Assembly (NCBI RefSeq): GCF_029478665.1
Contig: NZ_JARPQB010000032.1
Span: 1-57,262, forward strand
DNA length: 57,262 bases
Direction of reading: 5' to 3'
Source: Pseudomonas entomophila
Lineage (GTDB): Bacteria; Pseudomonadota; Gammaproteobacteria; Pseudomonadales; Pseudomonadaceae
Position 1 is the stretch's first letter. Each line of letters starts with the position of its first letter. Both the position numbers and the translations under genes were made by a program. This document shows positions 50,901 through 57,262 of this stretch, piece after piece. The notes beneath the pieces are model-generated. The model made no database searches. It saw only the letters and a list, made by a program, of their open reading frames with translations, and was not told the origin of the DNA.

Positions 50901-52938
50901 ACAGATCCAGGCGCTACGCACACAGCTGGATGGACTGCGCCAACAGCTGAAGGACTGGGCAAGCACGGGGGCCAACGACTGGGGCGAGGAAGTCGGGCAG
51001 TTCTACAACCGAGCGTCCGATGTGCTGATACGCGCTTGGCAGCGAATGGACGGAGAAACGCTCACCCTGTCCAACCTGGCACTCGATGCAATGCCGTCAC
51101 TTTCGGCGCGTTTCGACCACATCACCGAACTGGTGCTGGAGAATCTCAATGTGACCGAGCTGCCCAACGACTTTCTGCAAGCGTTCCCATCGTTACGGCG
51201 GGTCGAGGTGACAAGCAGCCCACAGATCAGAACCTCCTCCCTCCTGCGCGCCTTGCGTAACGCGCCACAACTGCGCGAACTACGGCTGAGCGGCACGCGC
51301 ATGGAGCAACTGCCCGCCGTGGCCAACGAAGTGCTGCCACAACTGCAACACCTGCGCAGCCTCTCCCTGCCTCGCAACAGGCTTACGCTCACCCCACAAG
51401 ATCTGCAGATGCTGGCCGGGCTGCGCCTGGAAACCCTGGACCTGCGTGCCAACCGCATCGTGCTGGACGCAGACACGGCAAGCCAGTTCCGCAATATGGG
51501 TGAGCTTCGCGAATTGCGCCTGAGCAACAACCCACTGGTTACCAGCCCCGACCTGACCGGCCTCGACAACCTCGCCACCCTGCATCTGGACAGCTGCCAG
51601 CTCGAACGCTGGCCCGCTGGATTGAGCGGCTTGATGCAGCGTACACCGAGCATGCTGCGCGAGCTCGACCTGAGCATGAACCGTATCGACCAGGTGCCCG
51701 ACATGCCGGCCTTGCTGGTATCCCCCTACGTGGAAGGACTGCTGGGAAGACGCTCCCAGTACCGCTTTCGATTCAACCACAACCCACTGGACGAGAACGC
51801 CCGCCGCGGCCTTGAGGTGGCTGGCGTATCAGTCGAACCGCTGTCCGAAGCCACAGGCCAGGCGCTTGCGCCCGCCCCTGCGACAGCGCCGCGCATCAAC
51901 TGGCTGGAGCATGCGACCGAACCCCAGCAAACGACGTGGAAAGCATTGTTCGATGAAGACGGGCATGCCAGCCTGCGCCAGGTCGTCGAACAGGTCGGCA
52001 TGTCCGCCAGTGCCCGACGCCAACCCAAGGCGTTCGCCCGCCAGGTCTGGGCGCTGCTGGAGCGGGCCGCAGCCAGCACCCGCCTGCGCAAACGGCTGGA
52101 GCAGGTCGCCAGTGCGTTTCCGGTGTCCTGTGGCGACGCCGGCGCCGATGCGTTCGACACCCTGCAGATCGAGATCATGGCCTACGACGAGGCCGGCGGC
52201 GCACAGGTGGCCACCGCACCGCTGTTCCAGTTTTTCCGTCGCCTGTTCCGCCGCGACCAGGTCAACGAACTGGCCCAGACACTGTTCAACGCCCGCCTGG
52301 CCAGACGCAACGCCCTGCACACTCTGGACGCCTGGCACGCCTTGCCGGTGGGCGAGCGTGGCGTGAGACCGACAGTGCCCCCCCTGCATCGTTTCGACAC
52401 CGTGTCGGACGACGTGCTGCTCAATGGCTTGGGCCAGGGGCTTGACCTGATCGAAATGCGCATGGCCCTGCGCACAGGCTTGTCGCGCACGCTCGAATTT
52501 CCCGCGCTTCAGCACGACATGCTGTACCGGGACACCGCCGACATCTCGGCCTTGACCGAGGAAGCCATCGGCGATGAAGTCGAGACACGGGACGAGGACG
52601 CCCAGGCTCGTCGTCAGTGGGTCTCGCGGCAACCGACCTGGCGGCGCCTGCTGCGCTCGGAATATCGAGCCCGGTTCGATGCCCTCAGGAAGCGCTGGGA
52701 TGTCGGCGTGGACTATCTGGAAGGAAATGAACTGGAAGGGCCGCTGGAGCCCCCCGTGGCCGATGCGCTGTCACAAGCACTGCATCGCAGCCCGCTGGGC
52801 GAGGATGGCCAGCCATTGCGCCTGGAGATCGCCAGCGACCAGTACGTCGCGGGCATGAACCGCATGGCGCTGGGCCTGGAGGAGGATGAGGACGCCCTCT
52901 ACCTGAAACTGACCACACGCCGCGATCCCAACAACTGA
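47923..52938 (+). CDS. LRR protein with C-terminal NEL-type E3 ubiquitin ligase domain
   Basis: A 1671-residue protein, the largest in the window. Residues 1-1000 or so are a long mixed region like the dermonecrotic-toxin-type N-terminal parts of Pseudomonas relatives, with a hydrophobic hairpin at about 457-530 (LLNVAAVFVPGLDAVMLAVN, then LVNLGSVIVIAGAAKLA). Leucine-rich repeats follow at about 1047-1262 (LRELRLSGTRMEQLP, LRSLSLPRNRLTL, LRELRLSNNPLVT, LRELDLSMNRIDQVP). The NEL domain at about 1320-1660 has its catalytic cysteine at C1403 in VSCGDAGADAFDTLQI, and downstream LIEMRMALRTGLSRTLEFP, as in SspH/IpaH-type ligases. GGAG precedes the ATG; there is no signal peptide. Substrates and secretion route are unknown. 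Confidence 0.85.
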   Translation: MYSIDPPYHQQQILDSLPGWTKHLHHTHASRLLRRAHAEHVNAEGQFPEWFTQATPEQQIDLRNAIHRRTTSHKALAKALKGLRGITEFCQPLLQAELGLTVPVTDAQFRFQPFTSHQEGDFPDPDASHSTPRPLTFIEQPTGSATLTSLLEAALHNFEGMPEVGSFSTLQASITDSTELPGLSTSQFVSRCRTLDLGQRYQAHLQSLYGGDRKAQVQPAWVQARRDELAVKCVIAHLRGKLSDAGYQALRQFCVTDTVPRYGTHPIVARTLTLLDFQVHDLLLLTPTGVTTPPYIAYLPFDDEHPVQEFASLLALGRYMRLRLLEPAFRERFLEHVALKDRPEMARKLTARLFEKPHSHMFPLELPSPAFGETEPGVHPWQGQVVDEAHEQDDAPRPVRFPALAVHEVSIAFPVWPKLFNAHVQRLQADARGIAVPTADMDAKARAERLAHWAERGLTLLNVAAVFVPGLDAVMLAVNAAQVMASIFHGFEAWSEGNNAEAVAQVESLLVNLGSVIVIAGAAKLAKASGFVDWMNSIWVDGEQRLWHPQLEQYRSPVALPEGLLPDAEGILAHDGRHFIELGDDVHEVARDAEGHWRIVHPNDPQAYQPRIEGNGKGAWRMKHERPQDWSRVTLMRRLGPLSKGLKDEDLLAALDSTALDRGVLEQLHADGRRPPALLEDALRRLEADTTADDIIARTRAGSPLAAYKQFAATALGELSGWPEDVVLEVFDGTEPMGSATRYGRNWLGDTVIPLTRTDLDNGDLARIVLEHLDEDAVNALLPEGTDTAHRQQALQTLMADQLASKRQSLFDSFYNSTSEAAWPSTAPLGRQFPSLPRQALEELAGQANTRERETLLADRVPLRIAEEARLMQAHARLDRAILGLYRSSLANADTQSIRAGLLAKHPQWTTEQCYHAALADRPRAARLIGQQPLPKGFRSPLRLGDGRVGYPLSPGIFASRAERELHALYPGLADRELRQLLTTLRARGNATEQIQALRTQLDGLRQQLKDWASTGANDWGEEVGQFYNRASDVLIRAWQRMDGETLTLSNLALDAMPSLSARFDHITELVLENLNVTELPNDFLQAFPSLRRVEVTSSPQIRTSSLLRALRNAPQLRELRLSGTRMEQLPAVANEVLPQLQHLRSLSLPRNRLTLTPQDLQMLAGLRLETLDLRANRIVLDADTASQFRNMGELRELRLSNNPLVTSPDLTGLDNLATLHLDSCQLERWPAGLSGLMQRTPSMLRELDLSMNRIDQVPDMPALLVSPYVEGLLGRRSQYRFRFNHNPLDENARRGLEVAGVSVEPLSEATGQALAPAPATAPRINWLEHATEPQQTTWKALFDEDGHASLRQVVEQVGMSASARRQPKAFARQVWALLERAAASTRLRKRLEQVASAFPVSCGDAGADAFDTLQIEIMAYDEAGGAQVATAPLFQFFRRLFRRDQVNELAQTLFNARLARRNALHTLDAWHALPVGERGVRPTVPPLHRFDTVSDDVLLNGLGQGLDLIEMRMALRTGLSRTLEFPALQHDMLYRDTADISALTEEAIGDEVETRDEDAQARRQWVSRQPTWRRLLRSEYRARFDALRKRWDVGVDYLEGNELEGPLEPPVADALSQALHRSPLGEDGQPLRLEIASDQYVAGMNRMALGLEEDEDALYLKLTTRRDPNN

Positions 52939-52939
52939 C

Positions 52940-55444
52940 CTACAGGCCACGCAGGTCTTCGAAGAAGGCCTGCCGCCCCTGCACCTGGCTCGACGCGCGA
53001 GGCTGCCCTGCTGCCTCGCCACCAGGCTTTTCCACATGCCAGTAGCAGTGCCTGACCGCCCGCGTGACCGCCACGTAGGCCAGCCGCTGCACTTCTTCCT
53101 TCTGCGCCGTATCGAACGCCTGCGCATCCCCTGGCTTGCCCAGGCCAGCCAGTCGGTACACCTGGTTCTTGTAGGGCGAGCTGGTCAGGTACTGGCAGTC
53201 CCCCAGCATGAACACGGCATCGGCTTGCAGCCCCTTGGCACTGTGGTAAGTGAGCTGACGAAGGCGGCGCTGCGCTGGCGGCAAGCTAGAATCAACCTTA
53301 AGTACATGCATTAATTCTTTTTCTATCAATAACTTATCGCTACTTTTTCGAAACAACATCATCACTGTTTCACCGCGTTCGTAATGTTCGATCAAGGTCT
53401 GCGCCAACGCCGCCTCGTCCCGTTCGAAGACCTTCACCGGCGACAACGGCAACGTGGCCGCCAGCCCGCTCGCTCGGGCCTTCTTGCCGGCAATCGCCGC
53501 TGCGCCCTTCACCAGGTGTTCCGCGGCATCGATGATGTGCTGCTGGCTGCGGTAGTTTTCCACCAGCATCACCCGGGTGTTCGACGGCGACGGGAATGCC
53601 TTGGTGAACTCCATGAAGTACTTCGGCGAGCTGCCGCGCCAGCCATAGATCGACTGCCAATCGTCCCCTACGCACATCAATGACGCATGCTGGGCCGCAC
53701 GCCCAGTGTGCATGCCGGGGCCACGACGACGAATCTCCGCCAGGCTGGCGCGCAGCCAGCTGACGATCTGCGGCGAAACATCCTGGAACTCATCGATCAT
53801 CAGGTGCGCCAGCGGGCGCAGCAGCGGGTCAGGCAACAGCGCCAGGTTCTCCGGATTGTTTTCGCCGAACAAGGCGAACATGCGGTTGTAGGTCATCACC
53901 GGTGGCGACTGGGCCATCAGGTGCGCCTCCAGGGCTTTCCAGTAGAGCGCCAGGGCTTCGAAGAATGCCGCGTCGCTGTCACCGCCGGGGAAACTCATGG
54001 CGGCCACGGCGGCATTGACGTCCAGCCCAAGGTTCTCGATGAAGCTGGCGGCGGTGACGAAAGCGTCGAGCAATGGCGATGCCGCCAGCTCCCCCTTGAC
54101 CTTGTACTCGAAGCCTGGCCCGGCCATGGCATCGCCAGCGAGCGACGCCGCCAAGCGTTTTGCCGAAGCGTAGTTATCCAGCCATATCAGAGGTTTGTCG
54201 CAGAAAGCTTGAAGCAGCGTGCGCTTCACCGCCCACTCCGCCCGCACCGTCAGCTTGGCGCCGGGACGCTGGTACTGGGCGCTCTCGGACGGATCGAAGC
54301 CCAGGACCACCCAGGCATCCAACCCTTCCAGGCGACCTTGCACATGGAAACGGCTACCGCGAATCTGCAGCGTGTCGCGGCAGGGCTCGATACCCTTGAT
54401 CGGCCAGGCGCCGGCGGCGAACCACAGGTCCTCGATCACATCGCACAGTTCCTCGTCGCGCTGGGCCGCCAGTTGCGTGACCTGCGCGCGCTTCTGCACA
54501 TCCGGGTGCTCCGGGTCCAGCGGCTTGAGCAACAGGGCTTCCTGACGCAGCACGCCGATCAACTCGGCGAAACGAGGGCTTTCGGCCAGCAACGCGCTGT
54601 AGCAGAGGTTGAGCTGCTGGCGCTGGGCATCGTTCAGGCGCAGGTCGAAGGGATTGCTCTCGGCATTGGCTTCACCACCGACGGGCATCTCGCTGCCCAG
54701 GGTCTCGAACGCGCGCACCTGGGCGAACCCAGGCAAGCTGCGCACCAGCGGCAGGATGCGCGAGTGGAAGGTACGCACCAGCTCACGGCCCTGGACGGGC
54801 GACAGCTCGATCTGCCACAGCGCGAACACCTGCAGCAGGCGCTGGATGAAATCCTTGCGCGACTCGCGGGTGAAGGTCACCACGGTCATGGCGTCCAGCT
54901 CGAAACCCAGGTAATGGCGCAACAGCAGGATACGCAACACCAGCGAAGTCGACTTGCCGGCCCCGGCCCCCGCCACCACGCAGGTGGACGGCGTGTCACT
55001 GAAGATCAGCTTCCACTGCGCTGCGCTGGGCTGGGCAGCGGCTGGCAAGCGGTGGGCCACGTCGGCCTTGAAACGCTTCTTCAGCTCGGCCGTCAACGGC
55101 AGGCGCCAGTCGTCGAACAGGTTGTCGTCCCGGCCCGGCACTGCCGAACCGTCAGGCCGGCTATCACGGATCACCAGCACCTGACGCCCGGCTTCGTAAC
55201 CCTCCACGCGTCCACGCTCGTAGCCGTCACGCAGGCCATCGGCGTGGCCGTTGCGCAAGCCGTCGGCATGGCCGAGGAACCATGAGTCGCGGTGCTGTGC
55301 CCGCAGGCGGCTCAGGCCACGCCCCAGCAAGCGTGCGGCGAGGCGGCGCAGCCAGGGCAACTGGGCGGGGGGGGTCAGGTCGGCCGGAGCCTGGGGATGC
55401 TCGTGAGACACGGTCACTCCATTGAAAATCGAAACAGCAGGCAT
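52940..55444 (-). CDS. UvrD-like SF1 DNA helicase with N-terminal GX3 repeat
   Basis: An 834-residue helicase. Walker A is GAGAGKS at 159-165, motif II is IDEFQDVSPQ (about 550), motif III region GDDWQSIYGWRGS, motif IV-like VENYRSQQHI, motif V YHSAKGLQADAVFMLG, and motif VI AYVAVTRA. The order and spacing are those of UvrD/Rep/HelD helicases. Residues 58-86 form an uninterrupted run of glycines every fourth position (eight Gly: 58, 62, 66, 70, 74, 78, 82, 86). The ATG at 55444 has GAGGCG upstream; GTG codons 27-33 bases later are possible starts. Its stop is one base from that of the convergent LRR-NEL gene. Confidence 0.9.
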   Translation of the reverse strand: MPAVSIFNGVTVSHEHPQAPADLTPPAQLPWLRRLAARLLGRGLSRLRAQHRDSWFLGHADGLRNGHADGLRDGYERGRVEGYEAGRQVLVIRDSRPDGSAVPGRDDNLFDDWRLPLTAELKKRFKADVAHRLPAAAQPSAAQWKLIFSDTPSTCVVAGAGAGKSTSLVLRILLLRHYLGFELDAMTVVTFTRESRKDFIQRLLQVFALWQIELSPVQGRELVRTFHSRILPLVRSLPGFAQVRAFETLGSEMPVGGEANAESNPFDLRLNDAQRQQLNLCYSALLAESPRFAELIGVLRQEALLLKPLDPEHPDVQKRAQVTQLAAQRDEELCDVIEDLWFAAGAWPIKGIEPCRDTLQIRGSRFHVQGRLEGLDAWVVLGFDPSESAQYQRPGAKLTVRAEWAVKRTLLQAFCDKPLIWLDNYASAKRLAASLAGDAMAGPGFEYKVKGELAASPLLDAFVTAASFIENLGLDVNAAVAAMSFPGGDSDAAFFEALALYWKALEAHLMAQSPPVMTYNRMFALFGENNPENLALLPDPLLRPLAHLMIDEFQDVSPQIVSWLRASLAEIRRRGPGMHTGRAAQHASLMCVGDDWQSIYGWRGSSPKYFMEFTKAFPSPSNTRVMLVENYRSQQHIIDAAEHLVKGAAAIAGKKARASGLAATLPLSPVKVFERDEAALAQTLIEHYERGETVMMLFRKSSDKLLIEKELMHVLKVDSSLPPAQRRLRQLTYHSAKGLQADAVFMLGDCQYLTSSPYKNQVYRLAGLGKPGDAQAFDTAQKEEVQRLAYVAVTRAVRHCYWHVEKPGGEAAGQPRASSQVQGRQAFFEDLRGL

Positions 55445-55630
55445 GTTCGCCTCATCCGCTGCAAAGCGCCAGCGAATGCTTATGGATCAGTGAATTAGGC
55501 GATGAATCGCATGCGGTACAGCATCTTTAACATCTATTTAATTGATCATATCCAGCCGATATTTACGCTTTTTTTCGATCTTTAAGCCGCGCATCATGGC
55601 CCCATTCCACCGAATCAGAGGAGCATCATC

Positions 55631-56329
55631 ATGCTGCAACTGCGACCGTTCGAAAGCCTGGGCCATGCCAACCACGGCTGGCTCGATGCCCACCACCACT
55701 TCTCGTTCGCCGAGTACCACGACCCGGCACGGGTGCACTGGGGCAACCTGCGGGTGTGGAACGACGACCTGATCGCTGCCGGCAGTGGTTTCCCACCGCA
55801 CCCGCACCGCGACATGGAGATCATCACTTATGTCCGTGAAGGCGCCATCACCCACCAGGACAGCCTCGGTAACAAAGGCCGTACCGAAGCGGGCGACGTG
55901 CAGGTGATGAGTGCCGGCAGCGGCATCGTCCACAGCGAGTACAACCTGGAGAAGGTCGATACCCGTATCTTCCAGATCTGGATCATCCCGGAGAAGGTCG
56001 GCGACGCGCCGTCCTGGGGTACCCGGCCATTCCCCAAAGGTGAGCGTGGCGAAGGTTTCGTGACCCTGGCCAGCGGCCGCGAAGGTGACGAGGACAGCCT
56101 GCGCATTCGCACCGATGCCCGCCTGGTGGCCGCCACCTTGCGTGCCGGAGAAAGTGCCCAGTACCGCTTCGACGCCGGGCGCCGTGGCTATCTGGTGCCG
56201 GCCAAGGGGTTGATCGAGGTGAATGGGTTGCAGGCCAAGGCCCGCGATGGCGTGGCGATCGAGCAGGAAAGCGTGTTGACGGTGACCGCGCTCGAGGACA
56301 GCGAGATCGTGCTGGTGGACGTGGCCTGA
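55631..56329 (+). CDS. Pirin family protein
   Basis: A 232-residue bicupin. The N-terminal cupin has the metal ligands in FPPHPHRDMEIITYV and HSEYN, and the typical start FESLGHANHGWLDAHHHFSFA. The second cupin lacks most ligands, as usual. YhhW-type pirins have quercetinase activity, while others act as redox or transcription cofactors. GAGGAG lies upstream of the ATG. The 186-base gap to the divergent helicase gene is AT-rich and probably contains both promoters, but I could not assign hexamers with confidence. Confidence 0.9.
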   Translation: MLQLRPFESLGHANHGWLDAHHHFSFAEYHDPARVHWGNLRVWNDDLIAAGSGFPPHPHRDMEIITYVREGAITHQDSLGNKGRTEAGDVQVMSAGSGIVHSEYNLEKVDTRIFQIWIIPEKVGDAPSWGTRPFPKGERGEGFVTLASGREGDEDSLRIRTDARLVAATLRAGESAQYRFDAGRRGYLVPAKGLIEVNGLQAKARDGVAIEQESVLTVTALEDSEIVLVDVA

Positions 56330-56340
56330 CAGGACGCCCC

Positions 56341-56410
56341 CTGTAGGAGCGGCTTCAGCCGCGATCCGGGCCCTGCGGTGCCTGCATCGCGGCTGAAGCC
56401 GCTCCTACAG
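56341..56410. repeat. Inverted REP pair
   Basis: CTGTAGGAGCGGCTTCAGCC at one end and the reverse complement at the other around a short GC-rich centre. It lies between the convergent pirin and AraC-family genes. Confidence 0.8.
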
Positions 56411-56420
56411 ATCCGTCGTT

Positions 56421-57262
56421 CTACCGCAGGTCCCGTCGCCTGAACGTCTCCGATGGCAATTCGCCAAACTGCTGCCGGTAGCTTTCCGAGAACCGCCCCA
56501 GGTGCAGGAAGCCGTAGTCCAGCGCCAGTTCGGTCACGCTGCGCACGCCGCAACGGGCATCGCCCAGGCATGCCCTCACCTGCTCCAGCTTGCGCTGACG
56601 AATGTACTGCTTGGGTGTGGTCCCCAAGTGTCGATCGAACAACCCGTACAACGACCGCACGCTCAGGTTCGCCTGCTCGGCCAGGGTTTCGGCGCTCAGC
56701 TCGAATTTCAGGTTGTCGTCGATGTACCCCAGGATCCGTTCCAGGCCCGCCCCGCCCAACGACTCTCGGCGCACATTGGTGCTCATCAGCGTCAACAGCT
56801 TGCTGGCGACGATCTGGCTGTAATGCCCCTGCACCCGAGGCAGCGAATCGCTGACCTCGGCTTCGTTGCAGACCATCCCCAGCAGGCCGAGGAAGCCGTC
56901 CAGCTCTTCCAGTCGGTAATGGTTGCGCAGAAAGCGCACGCCACCGCTGGGCCGCTGCCAGCGCTGCTCGTCGCAGATCGAGTCGAGCAGACGCACCGGC
57001 ACCTTGAGAATGAACTTCTCGCAGTCTTCGGAATAGGTCAGGTCCACCGGGTCGTCCGGGTTGATCAGCAGCAACTCGCCCGGTACCAGGTAGTGCTCGC
57101 GCTGGCGACCGCGCCAGAGGCAATTGCCGTTGAGCAGCACCTGCAGGTGGTAGATGGTTTCCAGCGCTGGCGAAGTGACGCGCACGCTGCCGCCATAGCT
57201 GATACGGCACAGGTCCAGCTCGGCGAACTTGCGGTGGCTCAGGCTGGCTTGGGGGTGGGTGG
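56421..57262 (-). CDS. AraC-family transcriptional regulator (5' end beyond window)
   Basis: The reading frame runs from a stop at 56421 to the window edge; about 280 residues are visible and the start codon lies outside. The N-terminal part matches the ligand-binding cupin-like domain of XylS/BenR-type activators (LDLCRISYGGSVRV, GNCLWRGRQREHYLVPGE). The C-terminal double helix-turn-helix contains SVRSLYGLFDRHLGTTPKQYIRQRKL and ALDYGFLHLGRFSESYRQQFGELPSETFRRR (shown in separate segments). It resembles regulators of aromatic or benzoate catabolism, but the target is unknown. Confidence 0.88.
   Translation of the reverse strand, partial: THPQASLSHRKFAELDLCRISYGGSVRVTSPALETIYHLQVLLNGNCLWRGRQREHYLVPGELLLINPDDPVDLTYSEDCEKFILKVPVRLLDSICDEQRWQRPSGGVRFLRNHYRLEELDGFLGLLGMVCNEAEVSDSLPRVQGHYSQIVASKLLTLMSTNVRRESLGGAGLERILGYIDDNLKFELSAETLAEQANLSVRSLYGLFDRHLGTTPKQYIRQRKLEQVRACLGDARCGVRSVTELALDYGFLHLGRFSESYRQQFGELPSETFRRRDLR

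Noticed and set aside
53687..55285. 532-codon frame opposite the helicase
   Set aside because: Antisense shadow; helicase motifs are on the other strand.
1..57262. CRISPR arrays, tRNA or rRNA genes, insertion sequences, prophage
   Set aside because: None was recognised on reading; the only repeats are REP-type palindromes and the only recombination gene is the solitary tyrosine recombinase. No tRNA or covariance-model scan was run.

Overview
The window is a chromosomal segment of a fluorescent Pseudomonas, most likely of the P. putida group. The evidence is high GC, compact genes, many P. putida-type REP elements (core GTAGGAGC followed by a GC-rich palindrome), a CrcY-type small RNA lying between mvaB and an mgtC-like gene as in P. 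putida, and housekeeping products that read as ordinary pseudomonad proteins. No rRNA, tRNA, CRISPR array or insertion sequence was seen. The left edge starts just beyond a complete gene, and the right edge cuts an AraC-family regulator.

Left part (1-12.3 kb). A YiaY-type alcohol dehydrogenase is followed by ilvA, whose upstream region carries an Ile-rich leader peptide, an intrinsic terminator and a hairpin covering the ilvA ribosome-binding site. This looks like an attenuation system. A PACE-family biocide exporter lies upstream. Next comes a translationally coupled operon, wecB-nfrB-nfrA-DUF4434, followed by a membrane diguanylate cyclase. Together these look like a c-di-GMP-controlled surface polysaccharide system related to the E. 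coli N4 glycan receptor (NfrA/NfrB/WecB).

Middle left (12.3-23.3 kb). An RstAB-like two-component system is divergent from an RND efflux pair that has no outer-membrane gene. Then follow mobA, a periplasmic solute-binding protein, a small lipoprotein, an alpha/beta hydrolase, and liuR-mvaB from leucine catabolism without the other liu genes.

Middle (23.3-38.9 kb). Here lie the crcY RNA with a sigma-54 promoter and CbrB-like half-sites, an MgtC-like protein, an orphan ccoG, a MocR-type regulator, a hybrid sensor kinase, an SDR, a marR-emrA-emrB operon with a palindrome inside its promoter, a FecR-like anti-sigma factor without a sigma gene, an NhaC-type antiporter, and a chemoreceptor with a clear FliA promoter.

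Right part (38.9-57.3 kb). A solitary tyrosine recombinase is divergent from nnrS; between them are three NorR-type GT-N7-AC sites. Then come DUF1345, an aminotransferase, DUF1652, a VOC protein, an unknown 191-residue protein, an MHS-family transporter and an alpha/beta hydrolase. A 1671-residue leucine-rich-repeat protein with a C-terminal NEL-type E3 ubiquitin ligase domain follows, which is a candidate effector/toxin. The window ends with a UvrD-like helicase carrying an N-terminal GX3 repeat, a pirin, and the truncated AraC regulator.

The most notable signals are the ilvA attenuator with its apparently leaderless leader peptide, the nfr polysaccharide locus with its own cyclase, the NorR-site array upstream of nnrS, the NEL-domain protein, and the GX3-repeat helicase. 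All assignments come from reading the sequence; no database search was run.
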